A DNA stretch of 40,250 nt, taken from contig JAPFEH010000020.1 in the NCBI GenBank assembly GCA_026169195.1, forward strand, positions 1-40,250, written 5' to 3'. The DNA is from Dysosmobacter sp. (lineage in GTDB: Bacteria > Bacillota > Clostridia > Oscillospirales > Oscillospiraceae). Below, in pieces: positions 8,224-15,585 of the stretch. The notes below the pieces were generated by a model. That model was not told the DNA's origin. It saw only the letters and a program-made list of their open reading frames with translations, and made no database searches. Position 1 is the stretch's first letter. Each line of letters begins with the position of its first letter. The translations under genes and the position numbers were made by a program.

Positions 8224-8740
8224 AAGAGAAAAATCGTTTCCGCAGCTTTCGGCGCCACAAAACGGTCAACCGTTCCAGCGCCAGATCCAGAAGGAGAAAG
8301 GTCACAGCGCCCAATACCAGCAGGACCAGATGAAAGAGCGGCGTGGCGTCCATCAAGTCGGCAGTCCATCCAAGAACCCGCAGCAAAACGCCGTACAGCA
8401 GCAGAATCACCGCGGTACAGAGGGCCAGCTTTGCCAGAATCCGCAGCGGGCGGGAGCGAATGGACCGGTTGAGACGGGGGCGCAGAACGGGATACCAGCC
8501 AAAGGCTGCGAACACCAACGACAGCTCCGGCTCCGGTACCAGCAGAAATCCCAGCAGCGCGGCTGCGGCATAGGCAGACAGGGCGGTTTTCGGCCCGTAT
8601 TCCTCCAGTACCGGCAGCAGTACCGCCATGGCCAGTAAGGGGCCTGCATAGGTCCCGATCCCAATGGCGCCTGCCAGCAGCATCACGACGACGGCCAAGG
8701 CGGTCAGCAGGCCGCAAAGGGCCGGTTTCTTACTGTTCAT
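8222..8740 (-). CDS. Small integral membrane protein, possibly ECF S-component-like
   Basis: A 172-residue hydrophobic protein with about five to six predicted membrane segments (approximate residues 8-30, 35-52, 54-72, 98-118, 130-150). The beginning, MNSKKPALCGLLTALAVVVM, resembles vitamin-uptake S-components of ECF transporters, which also open with a basic patch and an A-L-rich helix. That resemblance is weak and no substrate residues are recognised. The start at 8740 overlaps the stop of the LtaS-like gene as ATGA, and CAGGAG lies 8 nt upstream, so the two are translationally coupled. A role linked to envelope polymer synthesis is possible (inference). Confidence 0.75.
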   Translation of the reverse strand: MNSKKPALCGLLTALAVVVMLLAGAIGIGTYAGPLLAMAVLLPVLEEYGPKTALSAYAAAALLGFLLVPEPELSLVFAAFGWYPVLRPRLNRSIRSRPLRILAKLALCTAVILLLYGVLLRVLGWTADLMDATPLFHLVLLVLGAVTFLLLDLALERLTVLWRRKLRKRFFS

Positions 8741-10620
8741 GACGCAAACTCCTGATATTTCAGCTTGTAATAACTCCACTGCCGCCATTTGGAAAGCATT
8801 TCCGGAAATGCGTCATCCAAAAGCGCGGGGTCGATGACGCGGCCGTCCCGCAGCACCGCATTTTTCTGGACCACAGGGAATTCCCGCCGCAGCTGATTCA
8901 AAAAGACGGTCCAAGCGGTCTCGTGTCCGGTCAGCTCCGCCACAGCCGCACCCAGAAAACTGGCGGACACGGTAGAGCCCAGCTCCAGACGCCTGACGGC
9001 TGTTTCCCAGTTCAGCGTGTCTGCCGCGGCATCGTTGGCCCAGATCACAAAGGGAGTCTCAAAGGAATGGAGCGTTTCCCAGTCGGAGGAGTCGGTAAAG
9101 CCCAGCTCCTGATAGCCCAGCTGATCGTCCCCCAGATAGGGCAGATGGTCACCAAAGAACACCAGCACCACAGGTTCTTCCTGCCGGGCAAAGTAGTCCC
9201 GCAGGCGGCCCAGCATGGCATCGGCATCCCGGGCGCCTTCGGCGTAAACCCGCAGCAGTGTCCGCACCGGATCCGATACGGAACGATGCAGCGGCACGTC
9301 GGGGTACTCGTATCCTTCCCCGTATTTGTCCAATGTGTAGGACATATGGTTTTGGATGGTGGTGGTATAGTGGAACAAGGGCTTGCCGGATGCCAGAGTT
9401 TCCTCAAATTCGGCTTCTATGAGTTCTGCCATGTAGCGGTCTGTGACCCACCGGCCCTTGTATTCCGGCTCTGCCATCTGGTCAATGAACATGGTTTCCT
9501 CCGCGCCCAGCCAGCGGTAGACGTTTTCCCGATTGTAGAACCAGTCGTCTCCGGGGTGGAAAAAGGAGGTGTGATATCCGTCGGCGGCAAACAGACGGAA
9601 CAGGCTGTCCAGATTCCGGTTGACCACCCGCATGGCAGAGGTGGTCGTAGCGGAAAGGGCATTGGTCTGGATGCCGGTCAGGACATCGAATTCCGTGTTG
9701 GCGGTGCCCCCTGCAAAGCCCGGCACCACCACGTGCCCCGTAAGGGCGTGGGGGTCCTCCCGCAGAGCATGGAGATTGGGCAGGGGATCATTGGTTTCGT
9801 CATAGGCAAAGATCTCGTGATCCGTGACATCGGAAAAGGCCTCGTTCATCACCATGATTACATTGACCGGCTCGGCGCTTGTTTCCGCCACAGCGGTATG
9901 CTCCCAGACGTCCGCGGCGCTTTTGCTGAAGCCCTCCGGCCGGTCGACGGGATATGTGGTGAAATGATGTGTAAAACAGTAGGGGAAGCCCAGCTCGTTG
10001 AAAACTGCGGGGACATAGTAGGGGCTGGACACATGGAAGCTGTTGTACAGGTCGTTGGAGGCATACACGGTCAGCACCAGCACGACAAGAACCGCAAGGC
10101 TGCCGCCGGCTCCCAGCAGGCGGCCGGTCCAACCGCGCAGCTTGGCGGCGGGAAAGGGTCTGCATCCGATCAAAACGCCCAGAAGCAGCAGCGCCAGCGT
10201 GACACAGACCACCAGAAGGATGGCACGGCAGGGCAGCTGGATCTCATAGCTGCTCATGGCGCTGCCGACCTCTTTCAACAGTCCCAGATCCCGCGGGAAC
10301 ACCGGCTCATCCCGCACTTCGATCTTTACGCGGTTGGCAATGGAGAGGCCGCACACCAGAAGATTGACCAGCGACGCACTGAAAAAGACGTTGCGGAACA
10401 AGGCGGCAAACAGCAGCACCAGCAGTCCCACCGGCATGGCATTGAGCACGATCAGCAGCGGCTGGGCCTTGAATTGCACCAGAACGGCCCGCAGGGCATT
10501 GGGCTGGCACCACAGGGCCAGCAGCGTGATCCCGCCGGAGAGCAGGACTGCCGCCAGAAGCGCAGCCCACAGTGGCAGACGGATTTTGGAAAAGGGGCGA
10601 TGAAAATTCACATTGTCCAT
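8737..10620 (-). CDS. LtaS-type sulfatase-fold membrane enzyme (lipoteichoic acid synthase family)
   Basis: Probable phosphoglycerol transferase or related enzyme acting on the outer face of the membrane. The N-terminal part has about five membrane helices (around residues 15-190). The extracellular sulfatase-fold domain then runs to the C-terminus. Likely metal ligands and nucleophile are visible: Glu in MVMNEAFSD, the catalytic Thr in GGTANTEFDVLTG, and Asp-His in FFGDHLPYLG. HYTTTIQNHMSY and FFHPGDDWFYNR are also typical. The length of 627 residues is normal. Starts: the ATG at 10620 has AGAGAGG touching it, too close; a GTG at 10611 (codon 4) is 9 nt from that site and may be the true start. 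The acceptor polymer cannot be told. Confidence 0.88.
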   Translation of the reverse strand: MDNVNFHRPFSKIRLPLWAALLAAVLLSGGITLLALWCQPNALRAVLVQFKAQPLLIVLNAMPVGLLVLLFAALFRNVFFSASLVNLLVCGLSIANRVKIEVRDEPVFPRDLGLLKEVGSAMSSYEIQLPCRAILLVVCVTLALLLLGVLIGCRPFPAAKLRGWTGRLLGAGGSLAVLVVLVLTVYASNDLYNSFHVSSPYYVPAVFNELGFPYCFTHHFTTYPVDRPEGFSKSAADVWEHTAVAETSAEPVNVIMVMNEAFSDVTDHEIFAYDETNDPLPNLHALREDPHALTGHVVVPGFAGGTANTEFDVLTGIQTNALSATTTSAMRVVNRNLDSLFRLFAADGYHTSFFHPGDDWFYNRENVYRWLGAEETMFIDQMAEPEYKGRWVTDRYMAELIEAEFEETLASGKPLFHYTTTIQNHMSYTLDKYGEGYEYPDVPLHRSVSDPVRTLLRVYAEGARDADAMLGRLRDYFARQEEPVVLVFFGDHLPYLGDDQLGYQELGFTDSSDWETLHSFETPFVIWANDAAADTLNWETAVRRLELGSTVSASFLGAAVAELTGHETAWTVFLNQLRREFPVVQKNAVLRDGRVIDPALLDDAFPEMLSKWRQWSYYKLKYQEFAS

Positions 10621-10646
10621 CCTCTCTGAACACTTGGTTTTATCCT

Positions 10647-10674
10647 ATTATATCGAATCCGGCTCAAAAAACAA
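10647..10674 (-). promoter_or_regulatory. Promoter of the LtaS-like operon
   Basis: On the minus strand TTGTTT (10669-10674), a 16-bp spacer and a perfect TATAAT (10647-10652) lie about 27 nt before the start codon. The remaining intergenic DNA to 10839 holds AT-rich sequence and no further clear signal. Confidence 0.65.
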
Positions 10675-10839
10675 CCCTGACTGTCGAATGCTGCAAAGGT
10701 TGAAAGATGAAATGATTCATAACTTTTGGTTATATTATGACGAAAAACAACGATATGTACTGAAAAAGACGGGGCTCTATGAAGCATAGGGTGCCGGACA
10801 GGGCACGGTTGTGGTATCATGAGGGGGAGGTGAACGCGG

Positions 10840-11724
10840 ATGGACACAAAGGCAACCGGGCAGCTGATCGCAGCCCGCAGAAAAGAACGGGGGCTGAGCC
10901 AGTTGGAATTGGCAAAGCGGCTCCATGTGACAGACAAGGCTGTCAGCCGCTGGGAAACAGGGCGGGGAATGCCTGCGCTGGAAACGCTGGAACCGTTGGG
11001 GGAGGTGCTGGGTTTGGCGGTCAGCGAGTTGCTGGCCGGACGGGAACTGACGGAAGCGGAGCTGCCGGAAACAGCAGGAAAGCAGATTTTGGAAGGAATG
11101 CGGAAAGCCAGAAAACAGCTCTGGTGCGGTGCGGCGGTGATGCTGGCCGCTATGGGGCTGGCTGCGGGGCTTTTTCTTGGCTGGCATTATGTGACCTCGG
11201 TGGAGGTGACCGATGTTGCGGCAGCGGACCGGACAGCGCTGACCCGACAGGCGGAGCGCTATCTGAGTCAGTTGAACAGGGAAAGCCGAAGTGCCGGAGG
11301 AACGCTGTCCATGGTGGATCTGGAACAGCGGGGAAACTATCTGGCGGCCTTGTGTGTGGAAGAAGACGGGGGCTGGGATCTGTGCATATATGACCGGGAC
11401 GCTGTGTTCAAAAACCGGTGGAAGGCCAACGGCGGTGCCTTTGGAATGGAGTGCGGTACGGTGAACAGCTGGAATTTCGGAAGCCCGCAAAGGGAAGCGG
11501 TGATTGTGTTCGGAGGATGGGGATTGCCGCAGGACATCCGGGCGTATTCCTTTGAACATGACGGGATCACCTATATCGCGCCCGCAGGGGACGGCGGTAA
11601 GTTGCTGGATCTCTTTGTGGTGCCTGACAGCCGTACAATTGCTCCCGCCAACTTGGCGCTGCTGGATGAAAGCGGCCGGATGCTGCCATACCCGAACCCT
11701 TGGCAGCCGGAGCGCAATTCCTGA
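10840..11724 (+). CDS. Membrane-anchored Xre-type HTH protein with extracytoplasmic domain
   Basis: Likely transcription factor of 294 residues tethered to the membrane. An HTH_3 (Xre) domain covers about residues 7-62, with LSQLELAKRLHVTDKAVSRWE as the helix-turn-helix. One membrane helix follows at about 92-113 (LWCGAAVMLAAMGLAAGLFL). A C-terminal domain of about 175 residues should lie outside the cell; I do not recognise it. This design (cytoplasmic HTH, one helix, outer sensor) occurs in Clostridia. It is transcribed away from the LtaS-like operon and may regulate it (inference from position only). The start is behind GGGGGAGG (about 10823-10830), about 9 nt away. A bidirectional terminator follows. 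Confidence 0.85.
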   Translation: MDTKATGQLIAARRKERGLSQLELAKRLHVTDKAVSRWETGRGMPALETLEPLGEVLGLAVSELLAGRELTEAELPETAGKQILEGMRKARKQLWCGAAVMLAAMGLAAGLFLGWHYVTSVEVTDVAAADRTALTRQAERYLSQLNRESRSAGGTLSMVDLEQRGNYLAALCVEEDGGWDLCIYDRDAVFKNRWKANGGAFGMECGTVNSWNFGSPQREAVIVFGGWGLPQDIRAYSFEHDGITYIAPAGDGGKLLDLFVVPDSRTIAPANLALLDESGRMLPYPNPWQPERNS

Positions 11725-11759
11725 AAAATCCCCTCCGTTCGACAACGGAGGGGATTTTT
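11724..11759. terminator. Bidirectional terminator between the Xre-type gene and the CobW pair
   Basis: A 16-bp perfect stem, AAAAATCCCCTCCGTT (11724-11739) with its complement (11744-11759), has a 4-nt loop and T runs on both strands. It serves the convergent genes on either side. Confidence 0.92.
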
Positions 11760-11810
11760 GCACGATGATATTACGAATCGGAATCGATTTCTGGGGAAAA
11801 TGGCCTGCGT

Positions 11811-12743
11811 TCAGAAGGTTACGACTTCCTGACCGGGCTTTTCGCAGGGAGCGGCAGAGAGAATCTCCATGACCGGCCCCTTCCCCTGATAAGCCTTGTG
11901 GTCTTCCACCGCCATGCGGGCAGTAACCTCCAGCCAGTCCCTGTTTTCATACTGGTCCAGAGTGTCCCCGCGGGCGATCAGCCCCAGAAACTGAATGTCA
12001 TTTTCGCAGCAGACCATCGCAAAGCGGCCGGGACAGTGGATGCCGGGATATTTTTTGGAGTGGCACATGACCAGCTTCATATGGACCTGCTTTCCGCTCC
12101 AGCGGTCCGGATGATCCATCACATCCACATACCACACACCGAAATCTTCATCGGGAATCTCCACGGGATCCTGACTCAGATCAAAGGGACAGGTGTCATC
12201 ATTGTTGTAGTCTTCGGAATTGCCGTCGTTGTCCTCCAGATAAATGTCTGCCCGACGGTTCACCATCCGGAGGTTCCGGCTCCGCAAGGCTGCTTTCAGC
12301 TCCTCTGTGCAGCGGTTAAATACCAGCAGATCGGCGTTGGTGATCTTTTCCATCATCAGCTGCCCCATGTTTTTGGCATACATCTCGAAGGTGGACGCCT
12401 GAACAAAGGTCATGATCTGATAGAGAACCCAGTTGGCGGGAAGAACCTCCCGATAAAGACGCTCCATCTGCCACATACCGTTGTATTCGATCAGCACCTG
12501 CTTGGGCTTGTACTGCTTTTCCCAAGCCTTCAGCCGGGAGCACTTCAAATCCTCTTCTGCCTCCACAGTGACGACCGTCACGTTATCCAGAGCGCGGGAT
12601 TCATATTCCTCCTCGCCCTCTTCGCAGCAGATCAGCAGGGTCCGGTCCTGACGGGCAAAGCCGTCCTCCAGAATTCCGTTGATAAAATTGGTCTTGCCGC
12701 CGTCCAGAAAACCGGCGACCAGATATACAGGAATATCAGCCAT
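11811..12743 (-). CDS. Divergent CobW-type GTPase
   Basis: A 310-residue G3E/CobW-like P-loop protein. The P-loop reads GFLDGGKT (residues 11-18), differing from the usual GFLGAGKT. The metal-binding CxCC motif of CobW proteins is missing; instead there is LLICCEEGEEEY (about 36-47). A later stretch (about 190-205) is rich in Asp, Asn and Glu. The C-terminal part has no His run. ATG at 12743 is chosen because the P-loop strand MADIPVYLVAGF begins there; the longer frame starts only with TTG and overlaps the previous gene. It follows the His-rich CobW gene by 25 nt, so the two are probably made together. A role in metal delivery or sensing is inferred. Confidence 0.8.
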   Translation of the reverse strand: MADIPVYLVAGFLDGGKTNFINGILEDGFARQDRTLLICCEEGEEEYESRALDNVTVVTVEAEEDLKCSRLKAWEKQYKPKQVLIEYNGMWQMERLYREVLPANWVLYQIMTFVQASTFEMYAKNMGQLMMEKITNADLLVFNRCTEELKAALRSRNLRMVNRRADIYLEDNDGNSEDYNNDDTCPFDLSQDPVEIPDEDFGVWYVDVMDHPDRWSGKQVHMKLVMCHSKKYPGIHCPGRFAMVCCENDIQFLGLIARGDTLDQYENRDWLEVTARMAVEDHKAYQGKGPVMEILSAAPCEKPGQEVVTF

Positions 12744-12768
12744 GGTAATGTTTGTTTCCTTCCCAGCC

Positions 12769-13902
12769 TTACAGGGCAAACAGCTCTGCCAGCTTGTCTT
12801 CTTTCAACTCTGCACCGATGACGCACAGGCGGCCGGTATAATCGGGATGGCCCTCCCGGATCTCATGCTCCTCCGGTACATAGTCAAATTCCAGCCATGC
12901 GCCGTCCGGACTGTTTACAATGCCCTTGGCCCGCAGGATCTTTCCGTAATCACCGGAATCCAAAGCGGACAGGATGCGGTCGATCTCACTGCGGGAGAAC
13001 ACCTTGGGGGTTTCCCTGCCCCAAGAGGTGAACACCTCATCAGCATGATGATGGTGATGGTGGCAGGAGCAATGAGGATCGCTGCAGACATGGCCGTGTT
13101 CATGCTCATGGTCATGGTCATGATGGTGCTCGTGCTCATGCTCATGCTCATGGTCATGTTCATGATGGTGCTCGTGCTCATGGTCGTGGTCATGCTCATG
13201 TTCATGCTCGTGTTCGTGGTCATGCTCATGATGATGGTGCGCGTGCTCGGCTTCCTCTGCCGCGTGTTCGGCGCGCATTTTCTCCAGCAGCTCTTCCGCC
13301 AGAGAGACCTTTTCCATGGCAGAGAGGATCACCTTGCCGTCCAACTCCTCCCATGGAGTGGTCAGGATCGCGGCGTCCGGATTTTTCTCCCGCAGCATGG
13401 CCGCGGCGGCTTCCAGCTTTTCCTGACTGAGCTTCTGGGTTCTGGAGAGGACGATGGTTCCGGCGGATTCGATCTGGTTGTTGTAGAATTCGCCGAAGTT
13501 CTTCATGTAGACCTTCACTTTGGTTGCGTCCGCCACCGTGACGAAGCTGTTGAGCCGCAGTTCCGGCACGTCCGCCACCGTGTTTTCCACCGCCACGATC
13601 ACATCGGAGAGCTTTCCGACGCCGGACGGTTCGATGAGGATGCGGTCGGGATGGAACTGCGCCGCGACGTCCTTCAGCGCTTTGTTGAAATCCCCCACCA
13701 GAGAGCAGCAGATGCAGCCGGAGGACATCTCGCTGATTTCCACGCCGGATTCCTTCAAAAAACCGCCGTCGATGCTGATTTCACCGAATTCGTTTTCAAT
13801 CAGCACCAGTTTTTCGCCGGGGAAGGCTTCCGCCAGCAGTTTTTTAATCAAAGTGGTTTTGCCAGCCCCCAAAAAGCCGGAGATAATGTCGATTTTTGTC
13901 AT
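12769..13902 (-). CDS. CobW/ZNG-type GTPase metallochaperone with long His-rich loop
   Basis: COG0523-type G3E GTPase (377 residues), thought to use GTP hydrolysis to load metal, usually zinc, into client proteins. Motifs: P-loop GFLGAGKT (9-16), ENEFGE (36-41), the metal site SGCICCS (61-67), ILIEPSGVGKLSD, and an SRTQK stretch in place of the usual NKxD. Between about residues 213 and 287 lies a loop with roughly 37 histidines, mostly alternating with Glu or Asp, plus CSDPHCSC. This is far longer than in most relatives and should bind several metal ions. The CobW C-terminal domain follows. It is first in a two-gene operon behind a promoter with a palindrome, which suggests metal control (inference). 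Confidence 0.92.
   Translation of the reverse strand: MTKIDIISGFLGAGKTTLIKKLLAEAFPGEKLVLIENEFGEISIDGGFLKESGVEISEMSSGCICCSLVGDFNKALKDVAAQFHPDRILIEPSGVGKLSDVIVAVENTVADVPELRLNSFVTVADATKVKVYMKNFGEFYNNQIESAGTIVLSRTQKLSQEKLEAAAAMLREKNPDAAILTTPWEELDGKVILSAMEKVSLAEELLEKMRAEHAAEEAEHAHHHHEHDHEHEHEHEHDHDHEHEHHHEHDHEHEHEHEHHHDHDHEHEHGHVCSDPHCSCHHHHHHADEVFTSWGRETPKVFSRSEIDRILSALDSGDYGKILRAKGIVNSPDGAWLEFDYVPEEHEIREGHPDYTGRLCVIGAELKEDKLAELFAL
13042..13266. repeat. Imperfect CATGCTCATG-type repeat coding the His-rich loop
   Basis: An array of short units built from CATGCTCATG, TCATGGTCATG and CTCGTG variants, in phase with the minus-strand codons for His-Glu and His-Asp pairs. Such tracts change length by slippage, always by six bases here, so the reading frame would survive. 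Confidence 0.8.
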
Positions 13903-13926
13903 GGTATCAAGTCCTTTGTTATAAAA

Positions 13927-13938
13927 TTCTGAACAGAA
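13927..13938. promoter_or_regulatory. Palindromic operator candidate for the CobW operon
   Basis: TTCTGAACAGAA is a perfect 12-bp inverted repeat, and the flanks nearly extend it. It lies just downstream of the -10 box, over the expected transcript start, a typical site for a repressor. A metal regulator is possible, but it does not match a Zur box that I know. Confidence 0.5.
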
Positions 13939-13941
13939 CTT

Positions 13942-13969
13942 AATATATCATTTTTCCTCAAAAATGCAA
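13942..13969 (-). promoter_or_regulatory. Promoter of the CobW operon
   Basis: Minus-strand TTGCAT (13964-13969), a 16-bp spacer and TATATT (13942-13947), about 40 nt before the ATG at 13902. Confidence 0.6.
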
Positions 13970-13986
13970 CCTTTTGGGGAAAAAGT

Positions 13987-15327
13987 TTACACCCGCCGGA
14001 AGAAAGCGTCATATTGGCGGACGCTCCGGGCGGCCTGACCGCTCATCACCAGCAGGCACAGCAGATTGGGCATACACATCAGGGCGTTGCAGATATCGCA
14101 CAGCAGATAGACGGTGTCCTGCCGCTGGGTGGCGCCGAACAGAACGGCCAGTGCGTACAGCAGCCGGTAAAGCAGACGTCCGCCCCCTCCGGTGAGATAG
14201 AGGAAGCACTGCTCTCCCTGATATTCCCAGCCAAGAATGGTGGAAAATGCAAAAAGGACGATGGAGAAGGTGAGGATGCGGGAGCCCAGAGGCCCCAGAA
14301 CGGTTTCAAAGGCCAGAATGGTTAAGGCGGCACCGTCGACCGGAGCCCCCTGCGCATCCAAGGTCCCAAGGACGCCGGAGCAGCAGATGGCAAGCCCTGT
14401 GACCGTGCAGAGCAGCAGAGTGTCAAAAACCGCGCCGGTCATGCTGATGTACCCCTGCTTCACCGGATCTGCGGTATCTGCGGAGGCGGCGGTGATTCCG
14501 GTGGAGCCGAGACCTGCTTCATTGGAGAGGACCCCCCGGGCAATGCCCCACCGCAGGGCGGCGCCTGCGGCGCCTCCGGCTATGGCCTGCGGAGAAAAGG
14601 CGCAGCGGAACATGGAGCGCAGCCCCGGCAGCAGATGTTCCAGATTCCCGCCGATGACCCACAACCCCGCTGCCAGATAAAAAAGAGACATGAGCGGCAC
14701 CAGAACGGTTGTGATGCGGGAGATGCCCCGAATGCCGCCGGCAATCACGATCAGCGTCAGCGCCGCCGCAAGGGCGCCGATCAATTCCGCCGGCAGGGCA
14801 AAGGTGCTGGTCAAGGCTCCGGTAATGGCGTTGGCCTGTGTCATGCAGCCAATGCCAAAGGAGGCGCCCACAGCGAAAACGGCGAACAGCCGCCCGAGGA
14901 GCCGTCCGAACCGGACGCCGAAGGCGGCCTCCATCACGTACATCGGCCCGCCGTGCCGGACGCCCCGGCGGTCTCTTTTCCGGTATTGAACGGACAGCAG
15001 GCTCTCCGTGAGGATGGTGGCCATCCCCAGCAGCGCGGAAAGCTCCATCCAGATCAGCGCGCCGGGACCGCCGGCTGCCAGCGCCGCAGCCACGCCCGCA
15101 ATGTTGCCGGTGCCGATGGTAGCCGCCAGTGTGGTCATCAGGGCGGAGAAGGGCGAAACCCCTCCCCGATCTGCCTGACGGGCTTCCCGCCCCAGAGCGG
15201 CACGAAGGGCACAGCCCATCCGGCGCCAAGGCAGAAACCGCATCCGCACCGTCAAAAAGATGCCGGTGCCCAGCAGCAGTCCCAGAGTGCCGGGGCCCCA
15301 GAGCAGATCATTGATAGCCGTCAGCAT
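13987..15327 (-). CDS. Sodium:alanine/glycine symporter family protein (AGCS)
   Basis: Membrane carrier that takes up a small amino acid such as alanine or glycine with sodium. The 446-residue product has about ten to eleven helices. AGCS signatures are clear: ATIGTGNIAGVAAALAAGGP near residue 70, then ARGVLSNEAGLGSTGITAAS near 275, and WEYQGEQCFLYL near 385. The start ATG at 15327 follows GGGGGG closely; an upstream in-frame ATG adds a stretch unlike the family. It is a single gene, divergent from the CofE-like gene. No terminator was seen between its stop and the CobW promoter. The exact amino acid cannot be read. Confidence 0.92.
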   Translation of the reverse strand: MLTAINDLLWGPGTLGLLLGTGIFLTVRMRFLPWRRMGCALRAALGREARQADRGGVSPFSALMTTLAATIGTGNIAGVAAALAAGGPGALIWMELSALLGMATILTESLLSVQYRKRDRRGVRHGGPMYVMEAAFGVRFGRLLGRLFAVFAVGASFGIGCMTQANAITGALTSTFALPAELIGALAAALTLIVIAGGIRGISRITTVLVPLMSLFYLAAGLWVIGGNLEHLLPGLRSMFRCAFSPQAIAGGAAGAALRWGIARGVLSNEAGLGSTGITAASADTADPVKQGYISMTGAVFDTLLLCTVTGLAICCSGVLGTLDAQGAPVDGAALTILAFETVLGPLGSRILTFSIVLFAFSTILGWEYQGEQCFLYLTGGGGRLLYRLLYALAVLFGATQRQDTVYLLCDICNALMCMPNLLCLLVMSGQAARSVRQYDAFFRRV

Positions 15328-15482
15328 GAGATCCCCCCTTTTTTCTCCCTTACGATATGCGCCGGAAGCGGGAAAAAGCACGGCGGCAGGAGGCTGACCA
15401 CCGAAATCCACAAAAGAACCGGAGAATCTGACGGAAAAAATTGAACTTTTCCACTTTTTTGCATTGGATATGAAAGTTTTTG

Positions 15483-15511
15483 TTTACAAAGGGGGACTTT
15501 TCTGGTATCCT
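15483..15511 (+). promoter_or_regulatory. Promoter of the CofE-like gene
   Basis: TTTACA (15483-15488), 17-bp spacer, TATCCT (15506-15511). The transcript would begin near 15518, immediately before an inverted repeat. Confidence 0.6.
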
Positions 15512-15523
15512 TACTCAGTTAGG

Positions 15524-15544
15524 AAATGAGTTTCCAACTCATTT
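15524..15544. promoter_or_regulatory. Inverted repeat at the transcript start of the CofE-like gene
   Basis: AAATGAGTT (15524-15532) and AACTCATTT (15536-15544) are perfect 9-bp arms around TCC. A third ACTCA lies at 15513-15517, so ACTCA, TGAGT and ACTCA alternate and two hairpins could compete. It could be a repressor site or a leader hairpin. Confidence 0.55.
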
Positions 15545-15585
15545 ATCAAATCAATTTTGTTTCTAGGAACGAGGAGTGATCCAGT

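Noticed and set aside
8923..10629. 568-codon plus-strand frame across the LtaS-like gene
   Set aside because: It is the reverse strand of the sulfatase-fold gene; no domain is visible and there is no usable start signal.
13042..13266. CRISPR-like or tandem repeat array
   Set aside because: The units are six-base codon repeats in frame with a His-rich protein loop and have no spacers.
12679..13932. Long plus-strand frame across the CobW gene
   Set aside because: It is the antisense of a clear CobW GTPase with P-loop and CxCC motifs; its Met/Val-rich stretch mirrors the His repeat.
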